The notes: generated by a model from the sequence alone, not told the origin. Shown: positions 9,248 through 18,576, counted from the first letter of the stretch. The stretch is 64,000 nt of DNA from Candidatus Latescibacterota bacterium (GCA_012270975.1 JAAXHH010000129.1:62001-126000); one strand, 5' to 3'. Numbers and translations are program-made.

Positions 9248-9775
9248 ATGCGTATTCTACTTTTGCTGACCGTCATGCTCGCGTTGGCCTGTGGCGATGA
9301 CAACAAGCCAACGGCCCCGACACCGGAACCGGATCCTGCCGCCAAACTGATCGGCACATGGAGATACACCGGTAACGATTTCGCTGCCAAACTGACCGCC
9401 AACCTGCGGGAGTACCTGATCGGGGAGGGCCTGACTGCGAGCCAGGCCGACATGGTGATATCTGACGTGCTTGGCGACACCGACGAGACGTTCTCCCTTT
9501 CCATCAGCTTCAGGTCCGACGGCACAGTGGTTGTCGATAACGAATCCCCTGACCGATTTCAGGTGTCCGGCAATCGTATCAACATCACCACGTCAGACGG
9601 CGAGACCTTCAGTGTGAACTACACGGTTACAGACACCACGCTTTCGCTCCAGTTTCCAGTAGCCGCGTTGCTGGCTACCGTGGGTCTTGAGGCAGAGGAC
9701 GAGGAGGAAGCGGAACTGCTGAGGATCATGTTTCAGGGTATAGAGGTCATGACCATGTATTTCTCTAAGAAGTAA
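9248..9775 (+). CDS. Small lipoprotein with lipocalin-like domain
   Basis: 175 residues, 'AAGGAGG' before the ATG. A lipoprotein signal 'LLLTVMLALAC' puts the acylated Cys at residue 15, followed by a Pro/Thr-rich linker. The rest, from 'KLIGTWRYTGNDF', is a beta-rich domain ending 'MTMYFSKK'. It is a paralogue of the domain at the end of the collagen-stalk lipoprotein at 13108-13815: both read 'LIG[TS]WR', then an 'NL..YLI' helix, then 'F..DGT.V', and end with an aromatic 'Y[FS]..K' tail. Function is not known; Bacteroidetes-type lipocalin-like lipoproteins have a similar start. A GC-rich hairpin follows the stop. Confidence 0.75.
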   Translation: MRILLLLTVMLALACGDDNKPTAPTPEPDPAAKLIGTWRYTGNDFAAKLTANLREYLIGEGLTASQADMVISDVLGDTDETFSLSISFRSDGTVVVDNESPDRFQVSGNRINITTSDGETFSVNYTVTDTTLSLQFPVAALLATVGLEAEDEEEAELLRIMFQGIEVMTMYFSKK

Positions 9776-9805
9776 ACAGCTTATTTGAGCAGATCACGGC
9801 ATACC

Positions 9806-9840
9806 AGACGCAGTCCGGGTTTCCCATGCGGACTGCGTCT
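9806..9840 (+). terminator. Strong hairpin after the lipoprotein gene
   Basis: 'AGACGCAGTCCG' and 'CGGACTGCGTCT' form a perfect 12-base-pair stem with an 11-base loop, 30 bases after the stop. No T run follows, so it may be a transcript-stabilising hairpin or a poor terminator. Confidence 0.55.
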
Positions 9841-9991
9841 CCCGCTCTTGTTGGCCTTCCGCCTTCCGGTACGCGACACCCGTCGCCCGGATGGTTCTTT
9901 ACACGTGCCCGACCACGCCCTATATTCCCATAGTTCATAACGCCCTGCATTGACTGGGACGCAAGACTCAAGGAAACCAGGAGGCCGATCC

Positions 9992-12355
9992 ATGCCCAAG
10001 CGCCTATTGTATTTTCTATGCGCATTGACCGTCGCGTGCGCTACAACCACCGTAATGGCCCAAAAGCGGCCTGAAGCGATCAACCGGAGCAAGTTCCGCC
10101 AGATCAAGCAGGAAGCCCCGACGCCCAACGTATACCGGACCGCTTCCGGCGCGCCGGGCCACCAGTACTGGCAGAACGAGGCGGATTACGAGATGCGGAT
10201 CGAGCTGGACGACGAGACGCAGCGGCTCCATGGCACCGAGACGATCACCTACCACAACAATTCGCCCGATGAACTGGCCTACCTCTGGGTACAGCTCGAC
10301 CAGAACGTGCGTGCCCGTGACTCGGATACGCGGAAGATCGCGGGCAGCCGGGTGTCGGGACGGATGAGCTTCGCCCAGTTGCAGCGCCTGCTGAACGATT
10401 TCGACGGCGGATTCAAGATCGAGTGGGTCCGTGACCGGCGCGACAATCCCCTGCCCCACACCATTAACAAGACGATGCTTCGGGTGGACATGCCTGAGCC
10501 GCTTCGCACCGGCAAGTCCTTTACCTTCAAGATCAAGTGGTGGTACAACATCAACGACCGGATGAAAATCGGCGGCCGATCGGGATACGAATACTTCGAG
10601 GAAGACGACAACTACCTGTACGCCATCGCCCAGTTCTTCCCCCGCATGGCCGTGTACAACGAGGTTGAGGGCTGGCAGCACAAGCAGTTTCTCGGGCGGG
10701 GCGAGTTCACCCTGCCCTTTGGAGACTACAAGGTCAGCATCACCGTACCCGCCGACCATATCGTCGCGGCGACCGGCGTACTCCAGAATCCGAAGGAAGT
10801 GCTGACCGCCGGGCAGCAGGCGCGGTTCGAGCGGTCCAGGACGGCGGACGAACCCGTCATGATCGTTACCGAAGCGGAAGCCATAGAGGCCGAAAAAGGC
10901 CGCGCGACGGAAAAGAAGACGTGGGTTTTCCACGGGGAAAACGTGCGTGACTTCGCCTTCGCCAGTTCGCGCAAGTTCATCTGGGACGCCATGGGCGTCA
11001 TGTCAGGCCCCCAGCACGTCATGGCGATGTCATTTTATCCCAAGGAGGGCAATCCCCTGTGGGAGCGGTACTCCACGAAGGTGGTCGCCCATACGATGGA
11101 CGTCTATTCGAAGTACACCTTCTACTATCCCTACCCCACGTCCATTTCCGTGCACACGAACCGAATCGGCATGGAATACCCGATGATCTGCTTCAACGGC
11201 GGCCGGCCGGAAAAGGACGGCACCTACAGCGAACGGACGAAGTACGGCATGATCAGCGTGATCATCCACGAAGTAGGACACAACTATTTCCCCATGATCG
11301 TCAATTCGGACGAGCGGCAGTGGACGTGGATGGACGAGGGGCTGAACACCTTTCTCCAGTACCTGGCCGAACAGGAGTGGGATACCGAGTATCCTTCCCG
11401 ACGCGGCCCCGCCCACCGGATCGTGGACTACATGAAGGGCGACGTGGCGCACATATCACCCATCATGACCAATTCGGAGTCCGTCTTCCAGCTTGGCCCC
11501 AACGCCTACGGGAAACCCGCCACCGCGTTGAATATCCTTCGGGAGACCGTCATGGGGCGGGAACTGTTCGACCATGCTTTCCGCAGCTATTCCCAGCGCT
11601 GGATGTTCAAGCATCCTTCCCCCGAGGATTTCTTCCGCAGCATGGAAGACGCTTCCGCGGTGGACCTCGACTGGTTCTGGCGGGGCTGGTTCTACAGCAC
11701 GGACCACGTGGATCTCGGGTTGGGCGAGGTAAAATGGTTCCAGATCAACACGCGGAATCCGGACGTGGAAAAGGAGATCGCGCGGTCGAACAGGTCGGAA
11801 GAAAACAGGGGAATCAGCTACGCGCGCAACCAGACCGACATCACGGATCCCATGGTGCGGCAGGATTCGACGCTGGTCGATTTCTATAACAAGTACGATC
11901 CCTTCGAGGTGTCCATCCTCGACCGCGAAGAGTACGACAACTACGTGAGGAGCCTGGACGCCGAGGACCTGGCCCTGCTGGAGAGCGGCAAGCACTTCTA
12001 CGAGTTGACCTTCGAGAATGTAGGCGGCCTGGTCATGCCGGTGATCCTGGAGTTCGAACTCGAGGACGGCACGAAGGAAGTACAGCGGATTCCCGCGGAG
12101 ATCTGGCGGCTCAGGGACGACCGCGTCACCAAGGTGTTCGTCATGGATCAGCCGGTGGAACGGATTACCCTCGACCCGTTCCTGGAGACCGCGGACACGG
12201 ACCTGAGCAACAACGTCTGGCCGCCGCAGTCGAAACCCACGCGGTTCCAGTTGTTCAAGCAGCGCCGGCAGATGCCGGAGAACCCGATGCAGCGGCAGAA
12301 CAGGGCTGAAGAGAAGGAGAAGGAAGCGCAGGATACGAAGACGGAGACGCGGTAG
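9992..12355 (+). CDS. Exported M1-family zinc metallopeptidase
   Basis: 787 residues from the ATG at 9992, which has 'CAGGAGG' upstream and yields a Sec signal peptide ending 'TTTVMAQ'; an in-frame ATG at 9950 is less good. The zinc site is complete: HEVGH at residues 426-430 and the third ligand Glu449 in 'WMDEGLN', the H-x18-E spacing of gluzincins. The exopeptidase 'GAMEN'-like strand is replaced by 'NRIGMEYPMICFNGG', as in bacterial M1 members of unknown specificity. The C-terminal 60 residues are rich in Lys/Glu/Gln and probably disordered. It likely trims peptides in the periplasm. Single gene, no close partner. Confidence 0.9.
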   Translation: MPKRLLYFLCALTVACATTTVMAQKRPEAINRSKFRQIKQEAPTPNVYRTASGAPGHQYWQNEADYEMRIELDDETQRLHGTETITYHNNSPDELAYLWVQLDQNVRARDSDTRKIAGSRVSGRMSFAQLQRLLNDFDGGFKIEWVRDRRDNPLPHTINKTMLRVDMPEPLRTGKSFTFKIKWWYNINDRMKIGGRSGYEYFEEDDNYLYAIAQFFPRMAVYNEVEGWQHKQFLGRGEFTLPFGDYKVSITVPADHIVAATGVLQNPKEVLTAGQQARFERSRTADEPVMIVTEAEAIEAEKGRATEKKTWVFHGENVRDFAFASSRKFIWDAMGVMSGPQHVMAMSFYPKEGNPLWERYSTKVVAHTMDVYSKYTFYYPYPTSISVHTNRIGMEYPMICFNGGRPEKDGTYSERTKYGMISVIIHEVGHNYFPMIVNSDERQWTWMDEGLNTFLQYLAEQEWDTEYPSRRGPAHRIVDYMKGDVAHISPIMTNSESVFQLGPNAYGKPATALNILRETVMGRELFDHAFRSYSQRWMFKHPSPEDFFRSMEDASAVDLDWFWRGWFYSTDHVDLGLGEVKWFQINTRNPDVEKEIARSNRSEENRGISYARNQTDITDPMVRQDSTLVDFYNKYDPFEVSILDREEYDNYVRSLDAEDLALLESGKHFYELTFENVGGLVMPVILEFELEDGTKEVQRIPAEIWRLRDDRVTKVFVMDQPVERITLDPFLETADTDLSNNVWPPQSKPTRFQLFKQRRQMPENPMQRQNRAEEKEKEAQDTKTETR

Positions 12356-12419
12356 CGGGCGAGGTTGACCCCTCGTTCTCCTGGAGTTTTCGTTAGCGTT
12401 TCAGGTTTGGCTTCAGAAT

Positions 12420-13019
12420 CTAAAGCTTCAACCAGCAGAGCCCTTCGCCGCTGCGATAGTAGACGGCCACGGCCCTGCCGTAAACCGCATCCTTCGAAAT
12501 GAACCCGAAGGTGCGTCCATCCTTGCTGTTCCCCCGGGCGTCTCCTATGGCCAGGAGATAGTCCGGGGGAATGGCCACGGGACCGAAGTCCTCTCCCCCG
12601 CTGTAACTCAAGTTCAGGCGGACCCGGCGTTCGCCGTAGAACTCCTCCCGCATATCCGTTGTCGACCCCATCGGATGCCCGTTGATGGACACCTGTCCGC
12701 TGCGGATGGAAACGGTATCGCCTCCCACCGCGACAATCCGCTTAACGAGGCGGATGTCCTCCACGGGCGAATCGAACACGACCACTTCCCCCCGCTCGAC
12801 ATCGCTGCCCCGGGTGACCTTCCAGTCCGTGAACGGCACGCGGAAACCGTAGGTGTACTTGGCCACGAAAATCCGGTCGCCGGGCATGAGCGTATACTCC
12901 ATGGACCCGGACGGTACGGTGTAATGGTCGGCCAGCGTAGAACGGGCGGCCAGCAGGACCAGCGCAATCAGTCCGAAGGAGATAGCTTCCCGGCCGATGG
13001 TTTTTATCCTGGGGTGCAC
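12420..13019 (-). CDS. lepB: Signal peptidase I
   Basis: 199 residues with a GTG start at 13019 and 'GAGG' upstream. One N-terminal membrane segment (about 12-27) precedes the catalytic 'VPSGSMEYTL' with Ser39; the general base is Lys93 in 'RLVKRIVAVGGD'; the conserved 'GDARGNSKDGRTFGFI' box near residue 160 completes the S26 family. It removes signal peptides from exported proteins on the outer face of the inner membrane. Many proteins in this window have such signals. It is the last gene of a minus-strand run starting with the N-acetyltransferase at 15831. Three 9-base repeats lie in its leader. Confidence 0.93.
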   Translation of the reverse strand: MHPRIKTIGREAISFGLIALVLLAARSTLADHYTVPSGSMEYTLMPGDRIFVAKYTYGFRVPFTDWKVTRGSDVERGEVVVFDSPVEDIRLVKRIVAVGGDTVSIRSGQVSINGHPMGSTTDMREEFYGERRVRLNLSYSGGEDFGPVAIPPDYLLAIGDARGNSKDGRTFGFISKDAVYGRAVAVYYRSGEGLCWLKL

Positions 13020-13029
13020 GATTGCCTCG

Positions 13030-13056
13030 TTTTCGTCATTTTCGTCATTTTCGTCA
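13030..13056. repeat. Three tandem 9-base repeats upstream of lepB
   Basis: 'TTTTCGTCA' is repeated three times without change, immediately upstream of the lepB ribosome site. Slippage could vary copy number; no role is evident. Confidence 0.7.
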
Positions 13057-13107
13057 CATTAACACCATCGAATAGCCCGGGTCGGCCCGACGGACCCGTT
13101 GTATCCG

Positions 13108-13815
13108 TCAAACCCGCTTGAAGAAGTAGTTGGCCGTTCCGTTCTCACCGAACAGGAGGTCGAGCAACATGACTTCGTCCTCGGCCAGCGGTTCCTCCGA
13201 CGCGCTGGTAATCATCTGCAGCATCAACTCCTTGGTAAGCGTCAGGGTCAGATCGTCGCCATCCACGCTGTAGTTACCCAGGAAAACAATGGTTTCGTCC
13301 TGCTTTACCGCCAGTGTCGAGCCATTGGCCGACCAGGTCACTGTTGCGCCTTCGCCTTCCACAGCGGTTCCGTCCGGGGCGAATTTCAGCGTGGCAATGG
13401 GCGAGTTCTGAAGATCCGCCGTCATCTCCCTGAAAAACTCGGCGAGCAGGGATTCCACGGTAGCCGAATCTAACCCGGCTTCATTAATCAGGTAGCTCTT
13501 GAGATTCTCAGCAAGCGTCTCCACGATATCCGTGCTCTCGAATCGCCACGAACCGATCAGGTCCAGATCGATGACCCTTACCTCGCCGGGCGGCCCTTGC
13601 GGCCCCTGCGGACCCGTACTGCCGTCCGTGCCAGGCGGCCCCTGTGATCCAGGCGGCCCCTGTGATCCAGGCGGCCCCTGTGATCCCGCCGGCCCCTGAA
13701 CACCTGCCGGTCCCGTCGGTCCCGCCGGGCCCTCGCAAGCCAGTGTGAACAGCAACGGGACCAGAGCTATCAGGCCTACGGACAACGTGGTATTAACACA
13801 CTTGTAGCTGAACAC
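13108..13815 (-). CDS. Collagen-stalk lipoprotein with lipocalin-like domain
   Basis: 235 residues, GTG start at 13815. The signal 'VPLLFTLAC' gives a lipobox with Cys27. Directly after it come about 17 Gly-X-Y triplets ('[10 protein letters not shown]', 'GSQGPPG' repeated three times, 'GPQGPPG'), a collagen-like stalk of roughly 50 residues. From '[13 protein letters not shown]' the rest is a globular beta-rich domain, paralogous to the lipoprotein at 9248. The layout suggests an outer-membrane anchored, trimeric, stalked surface protein. What the head domain binds is unknown. Another collagen-like lipoprotein lies at 58924. Confidence 0.8.
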   Translation of the reverse strand: MFSYKCVNTTLSVGLIALVPLLFTLACEGPAGPTGPAGVQGPAGSQGPPGSQGPPGSQGPPGTDGSTGPQGPQGPPGEVRVIDLDLIGSWRFESTDIVETLAENLKSYLINEAGLDSATVESLLAEFFREMTADLQNSPIATLKFAPDGTAVEGEGATVTWSANGSTLAVKQDETIVFLGNYSVDGDDLTLTLTKELMLQMITSASEEPLAEDEVMLLDLLFGENGTANYFFKRV

Positions 13816-13862
13816 CCCGGTACATCCCAGTTTGGTGGACTAACGCGTCCAGCCCAGCCGTT

Positions 13863-14570
13863 TCAGTCCCGCGAGGCCAGGAAGAACTGCAGGATGTACC
13901 AGAACAACAGCGCTACGGACGCGAAGAGCTGAAGCGCCGCGCCCACGTGACGGTCCTGGGGATAGTGATGCAGAACGTTCGACGTGTCGTAGAGGATCGC
14001 GCCGCCCGCCAGGACGATCATGGCCACGGTGAAGATGGTTCCGAGCTGGAATCCGAAAAGCACGCTCGCCACGATCAGCACGATGGCGCAGATGAAACCC
14101 CAGCGCAGCAGGCCGCCGAGGAAGGAGAAGTCCTTTCGGGTGTGAAAGGCGATGATCGTCAACCCGAGAAAGCCGAGAAGCGTTACCGTGGCCGCGCTTT
14201 CGATTACGCCCGGCGCCACGGCCTCGGCGAGGTAGAGCAGGGGCGTGAAGATGATGGCCTCGCCCACGACGAACAGGCCCAGCGCGCCGTACTGGGCGCC
14301 CATGGACGTCGAGCTGTGCGCGAAATGGGTCGCGATCCAGCTCAGGATCATGAAGCCGCCGAGCACGATGAGCCAGGACCCGCCGAGCAACACGCGGGCG
14401 ATCGATTCGGCCATGCCGGTCTGAAACAAGTAGACTTCAATCAGGGCGAAAGCCAGCACCGCCCCGAGAAGATGGGTATATGTCCGCGTAATGAACGCCC
14501 CCCGCACGTCGACACCCAGTTGCGCGACGGGGATCTCACGCTGGGCCGTGTAAGCCGCCGTTCTGTTCAT
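13863..14570 (-). CDS. Bax inhibitor-1/YccA family membrane protein
   Basis: 235 residues with seven predicted hydrophobic helices, for example 'LLGAVLAFALIEVYLF' and 'LIVLGGFMILSWIATHFAHS'. The C-terminal 'GGAILYDTSNVLHHY' with its conserved Asp is the BI-1 signature. Bacterial members are proton-sensitive calcium leak channels or regulators of membrane proteases such as FtsH. 'GGAG' precedes the ATG. It lies in a same-strand run between the GroES-like gene and the collagen-stalk lipoprotein, with about 57 bases to each neighbour. Confidence 0.88.
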   Translation of the reverse strand: MNRTAAYTAQREIPVAQLGVDVRGAFITRTYTHLLGAVLAFALIEVYLFQTGMAESIARVLLGGSWLIVLGGFMILSWIATHFAHSSTSMGAQYGALGLFVVGEAIIFTPLLYLAEAVAPGVIESAATVTLLGFLGLTIIAFHTRKDFSFLGGLLRWGFICAIVLIVASVLFGFQLGTIFTVAMIVLAGGAILYDTSNVLHHYPQDRHVGAALQLFASVALLFWYILQFFLASRD

Positions 14571-14627
14571 GGCGCATGCTCCTTCTTTCCGGTTGGATGG
14601 TGAGATGCTGATCGATAGAACGCAGGT

Positions 14628-15020
14628 CTATTCTTCACCGAGCAGATCCTCGAGACCCTGTAGCAGATTGTCTCCGTCAGACCTCACAAGCGCCAGAATG
14701 GCGTTGTGGGGTACGATAATGTAGGTTTTATCCTGGTAATTGATCTCGATGGACTCCTTGCGCAGGTAGAAAGCGAAATCGCCGGACTGCGCCTGCAGGG
14801 GCAGGTAGCGCACGGATTCCGCCGGTTGCGTAACGGGGTCTCCCTCGGTGTAATCGGGATTGGGCATCAGGTGCCCCGGCCCCACGCGAATCACCCTTCC
14901 GGTCCCTACCTTTTCCTTCTCCGTTACCGTGGCGGGAAGGTACAGGCCTGAATTCGTAAGTTGCTCGCCGTCATGCTGTTCCACCAGTACCCGGTCGCCT
15001 ACAATAATCAACTCGCTCAT
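14628..15020 (-). CDS. GroES-like co-chaperonin
   Basis: 130 residues; starts 'IIVGDRVLVEQHDGEQLTNSG' and continues 'GLYLPATVTEKEKVGTGRVIRVG', the Cpn10 fold with a mobile-loop region near residue 22. It is longer than ordinary GroES (about 95) owing to an insertion with 'PNPDYTEGDPVTQPAES' and a C-terminal tail. No groEL is adjacent, so it may be a second, specialised copy. 'AGGAAG' stands before the ATG. It begins 13 bases after the N-acetyltransferase stop, so both are probably in one transcript. Confidence 0.85.
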   Translation of the reverse strand: MSELIIVGDRVLVEQHDGEQLTNSGLYLPATVTEKEKVGTGRVIRVGPGHLMPNPDYTEGDPVTQPAESVRYLPLQAQSGDFAFYLRKESIEINYQDKTYIIVPHNAILALVRSDGDNLLQGLEDLLGEE

Positions 15021-15033
15021 GTTTCTTCCTGGT

Positions 15034-15831
15034 TCAGGGTTCGATTCCGAAGCGCTCTCGCAACACCTGCTGGAACTCCGCTTCGTCCTCCAGGTCCCGT
15101 TCCTGGCGCCGGGCGTTTCCCGTCATTCCGCTGGCGGCGGTAGCCCGTGACGGGAACCCTTCCGTCACGATCAGGCGCCGGTCGCTCAGCGTAATGCGCC
15201 CCGTCTTCGTGGCGAGCGAACACATGCGCTGCCGCGTAAAATGGGACTCCGGCGAGTTCTGGTGATGCTCGCAACCGGGCGTAAAGTCCGCCAGCTGACA
15301 TGGCCGCAACCGGATGCGATATTCGATCTGCCAGTCACCCGCCGCCGTTTGGCTTGAATGCTGGCCCTTGCAGCCGTCGAGTTGCACACGCCAGATGCCA
15401 TCCGCGCGCGGCTGTGGCTCTGCCTCGTCCAGCAACAGCGGCTCGCGGAAGCCGTCGCCAAAACCCACGTCCGCCAGCCAGCGATCCTCCAGTGTGACCT
15501 GCAGCGTCATGTGGTCCCAAGGGAGGCTGTCCTCCCAGGTTTTCGCGCCCACGCGCGCCTCCAGCAGGTCAACCGTGAAGCCAAGTTCGCGCAGGATCGC
15601 TGCAAACAGGCCATTCTGCTCGTAACAGAACCCGCCGCGGCGCTGCGTCACGAGCTTCTCGAAGAGCCTCGCTTCCTCCAGCACAATCGGGCGGCCCCAA
15701 TGGATGTCAAGGTTCTCGAAGGGCACAGACAGCATATGCGCATGGTGCAGGCGGCGCAGTGTCGCCGCCGTCGTCGGCAGCGGACCGCTGACTCCGATGC
15801 GCGCGCAGTAGGCTGCGATATCAATATCCAT
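15034..15831 (-). CDS. Arylamine N-acetyltransferase
   Basis: 265 residues. The catalytic triad of the NAT family is visible: Cys69 in 'RRGGFCYEQN', His107 in 'PWDHMTLQV' and Asp near 121 in 'WLADVGFGD'. The opening 'LRRLHHAHMLSVPFENLDIHWG' is also typical. These cytoplasmic enzymes move an acetyl group from acetyl-CoA to arylamines or hydrazines, and relatives close amide bonds in ansamycin assembly. With no natural-product genes next to it, detoxification is the simpler reading. First gene of the run that leads to GroES-like, BI-1 and lepB. Confidence 0.92.
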   Translation of the reverse strand: MDIDIAAYCARIGVSGPLPTTAATLRRLHHAHMLSVPFENLDIHWGRPIVLEEARLFEKLVTQRRGGFCYEQNGLFAAILRELGFTVDLLEARVGAKTWEDSLPWDHMTLQVTLEDRWLADVGFGDGFREPLLLDEAEPQPRADGIWRVQLDGCKGQHSSQTAAGDWQIEYRIRLRPCQLADFTPGCEHHQNSPESHFTRQRMCSLATKTGRITLSDRRLIVTEGFPSRATAASGMTGNARRQERDLEDEAEFQQVLRERFGIEP

Positions 15832-16058
15832 CCAGCTTCCTTGTATATTCCGAGGCGCGAAATGGAATATGATTAACAGTGCACATTGCGCTTCCGGCCC
15901 TCACTCCTTAAACACGTGGTAATATACGACGATACGCCTTGTGCCGGCAACCAAAAATCCGGTCATTAAAACGGTAGCCGCTGCTACCTGAAATGCCCGG
16001 ACCGGGCGCAGGACGACGGGCTGAGACCGCTCATTCGCACGTCCCGGCAGCGACCGGG

Positions 16059-17270
16059 TTACAGGACCGCACTCGCTTTTTTCAACCCTTCGATTTGGTC
16101 CCCGTTATAGCCCAGGACTTCCGATAGCACAAACTGGCGATCCTGGTTGAACTCCGGCGGCACACCCAGTCTGACCGGGGGCGATATGGCGTCGCTATCG
16201 AAGGCGATCGTACGCAATCCGCTGATCGAGGTACCGTCCGTCGCCTGCCCCTGGAGCAGTAAAGGCTCCGCGGATTCGTCGTCAAGGACCTCGTCCAGAC
16301 GCCGGACCGCGCCGGCCGGTATCTTTCGTGCCTGGAGTTCCGCGAGCAGAGATTTCCTCTCCCGTTGACCGATCCGATCTTCCAGCAGTGTATTCAAAGC
16401 ATCGCGGTGGATGACCCGTTGCGGGTTTGTACTGAACCGCGCATCCGATGCCGCTCCGGGCATGTCCAGCACTTCGCAAAGCGCCCGGAACTGGCTGTCC
16501 GTACCGACGGCCAGCACAATAGGTTCGCCGTTCAGGGTGCCGTATGTCGTTCCGTACGGTGCGATGTTCGGGTGATCGGAACCCGCACGGCCCGGAACGG
16601 TACCGGCGACCAGGTAGTTCGCCGCCTGGTTGGCGAGCGACGCGACCCCGGCGTGGAACAGCGACACCGTATTGTAAGACCCCCGGCCGGTCTGCATCCG
16701 TTCGATAAGGGAGATCAAAAGGGCTTCTTTCAACTGGTGGGCCAGCAGCAGGTCGATGAGGGCCACCGGCATTTTGACGGGACCGCTGTCTTCGGTGCCG
16801 TTCATTCCCGTGAAACCCGTTTCCGCCTGCAACACCGCATCGAACCCCGGCCGCACGTCCTTTTCACCGAAGGCGGTGATATCGGCGTAGATGAGCCGGC
16901 CGTTGAGACTGCGCAGTGCCGGGTAGTCGAGCCCGAATTTCTCCGCGTCGCCGGATTTGAAACTCTGAAGAAACACGTCGGCGCGCCGCACCAGGTCCCG
17001 CAGGACCGCGTATCCTTCGGGTATCGAAAAATCGACCCCGATGGACCGCTTGCCCCAGTTCACCGAGGAGAAGTAGGCGGAGACGTCGCCTTCCCGGTCT
17101 TCCGAAGGCAGTTTCCAGTGACGAGTCGTGTCGCCGCCGGTCTTTATGTTCTCCACCTTGATCACCGTGGCGCCCAGCTCCGCGAAGAACATGCCCACCG
17201 CGGGGCCGGCCAGCACGTTCGCGGCCTCGATTACGATCAGTTCTGTGAAGATGGAATCGGTGGAAGGCAC
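16059..17270 (-). CDS. CaiB/BaiF family III CoA-transferase
   Basis: 403 residues, GTG start at 17270. The N-terminal 'LTVIEAANVLAGPAVGMFFAELGATVIKVE'-type segment, 'WGKRSIGVDF' and the catalytic Asp in 'MPVALIDLLLAHQL' are family III hallmarks. The enzyme moves CoA between carboxylic acids via an aspartyl-CoA thioester. Spacing to the upstream arginase-like gene is 15 bases, so they share a transcript. The acid handled cannot be told; carnitine, formyl-CoA and racemase-type (2-methylacyl-CoA) members look alike at this level. Confidence 0.88.
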   Translation of the reverse strand: MPSTDSIFTELIVIEAANVLAGPAVGMFFAELGATVIKVENIKTGGDTTRHWKLPSEDREGDVSAYFSSVNWGKRSIGVDFSIPEGYAVLRDLVRRADVFLQSFKSGDAEKFGLDYPALRSLNGRLIYADITAFGEKDVRPGFDAVLQAETGFTGMNGTEDSGPVKMPVALIDLLLAHQLKEALLISLIERMQTGRGSYNTVSLFHAGVASLANQAANYLVAGTVPGRAGSDHPNIAPYGTTYGTLNGEPIVLAVGTDSQFRALCEVLDMPGAASDARFSTNPQRVIHRDALNTLLEDRIGQRERKSLLAELQARKIPAGAVRRLDEVLDDESAEPLLLQGQATDGTSISGLRTIAFDSDAISPPVRLGVPPEFNQDRQFVLSEVLGYNGDQIEGLKKASAVL

Positions 17271-17285
17271 GGCAGGACTCGCCAG

Positions 17286-18050
17286 TCAGCCGGTAAGGAT
17301 GTCGAAGAGACCCATGCACACGGACTTGCTGCGGCCGTCTTCATCCATGTTGGAACGCCACGTTGAAATGGACAGGGCGGCGATGTCGCAGTGTTCCGCC
17401 AAGTGCCGGAAGACCGTCTCGAGGTCAGCCGCGGCAGGTCCGCCCGGGGCCGGATAGCCCATGGCCGGGGCTTCGGAAGGATCGAGCAGGTCGGTGTCGA
17501 AATGGATGTAGACCGGCCGGTCAGTAAGGTCGCAGTCCACCAGGTCTTTCGGGTCGGGCAGATGCCTCAACCGGGAGGCTTCGACCAGCTTTCGCTCGCC
17601 GGGATCCAGGTCGCGTCCATCCGACATGATGACGTCCGCGTCGGGAAACGTGTCCATGCCCACGTTCTCTATCATGGTCTGCTCGCCCAGGCCGACCATC
17701 ATGGCCAGCGGCATGCCGCCCAGGAACCCGCTCGGCGTGGTCTCCCAGGTGTTGAAGTCGCCGTGGGCGTCGAGCCACAGGAAGACCGGATGGATCCCGG
17801 CGCGCTGCAGCCCGGCCATGACCGGAATGGTCGCGCAGCAGTCTCCCGCGACGCTGACCGGCCGCCTTCCATCCGCCGCGGCCCCGGCGACCCGGTCGGC
17901 GAGAGGACGATGCACGCACAGCGTACGGGACATTTCGTCGTCACCGTGTAGCGTGGGATCGACTATGATCCAGTCGTCCCGCGTGAGGTCGAGCAGGGCT
18001 GGATCATGGCGGTCCAGGAAGTAGGGGGTAAGTATATACTGATTGCGCAT
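17286..18050 (-). CDS. Arginase/agmatinase-like metallohydrolase, variant metal site
   Basis: 254 residues from the ATG at 18050 ('MRNQYILTPYFLDRHDP'); the open frame upstream lacks a start with ribosome site. Ureohydrolase motifs are 'WLDAHGDFNT' and 'YIHFDTDLLDPSEAP', which give the four Asp and one His of the di-manganese site. The first motif, normally GGDHS, reads 'AGDCCAT', so a Cys sits where one metal-ligand His is expected. Known members cleave guanidino or formimino groups. Whether this one has that activity, or one metal, is open. It forms an operon with the CoA transferase below and probably the small NIPSNAP-like gene above. Confidence 0.8.
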   Translation of the reverse strand: MRNQYILTPYFLDRHDPALLDLTRDDWIIVDPTLHGDDEMSRTLCVHRPLADRVAGAAADGRRPVSVAGDCCATIPVMAGLQRAGIHPVFLWLDAHGDFNTWETTPSGFLGGMPLAMMVGLGEQTMIENVGMDTFPDADVIMSDGRDLDPGERKLVEASRLRHLPDPKDLVDCDLTDRPVYIHFDTDLLDPSEAPAMGYPAPGGPAAADLETVFRHLAEHCDIAALSISTWRSNMDEDGRSKSVCMGLFDILTG

Positions 18051-18085
18051 GGTTGTACCTGGCAGGTCGTGGTCTCTCGTGGTCC

Positions 18086-18451
18086 TCAGGTGAAATCGAG
18101 CCACCGGTCCTGCTCTTCCGGCATCCAACAGGTCTCGGTGACGGTGTCCAGGTCGAAGAACTGGTACGGGTCCACCTTCTTGTACTCCGCGTAAGGTCCG
18201 GACCAGTCCTTTCGCCGTTCCTTGTAGGCGAGGAATCCTTCGTGGGAAATGTACTCGAACACCATGACGTAGCGTCCGGTGGGCTGTCCGGTGTTGCGCG
18301 CTACCTCGCGGAAATACCGGGCCGACCGCCATTCGGGGAAAAGTTTGTCCTTGTGGCGTTCCACGAAGGCGAACCAGGTGCGGATCATTTCGTCATGATC
18401 GACCTTGCGGTCGGGCTTCGGCACCCAGGTTTCCACTTCAAAAAACGACAT
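18086..18451 (-). CDS. Small NIPSNAP/dimeric alpha-beta barrel-like protein
   Basis: About 121 residues. I prefer the start at 18451 ('MSFFEVETWVPKPDRK'); an ATG two codons earlier is equally possible. The pattern 'FFEVETWVPKP', a helix 'FVERHKDKLFPEWRSARYF' and 'RYVMVFEYISHEGFLAY' suits a ferredoxin-like dimeric barrel such as NIPSNAP or Dabb families. Role unknown. It lies 36 bases upstream of the arginase-like gene on the same strand and just downstream of tRNA-Trp. Confidence 0.6.
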   Translation of the reverse strand: MSFFEVETWVPKPDRKVDHDEMIRTWFAFVERHKDKLFPEWRSARYFREVARNTGQPTGRYVMVFEYISHEGFLAYKERRKDWSGPYAEYKKVDPYQFFDLDTVTETCWMPEEQDRWLDFT

Positions 18452-18503
18452 GGCCATCCGTTCCGGCGAGGCGGCGCACAAGCACGCGATCTGTAGCAGG
18501 GAA

Positions 18504-18576
<73 letters not shown>

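Noticed and set aside
13499-13699. A Gly/Pro/Cys-rich small plus-strand protein
   Set aside because: It is the complement of the collagen-like repeat on the minus strand and has no independent support.
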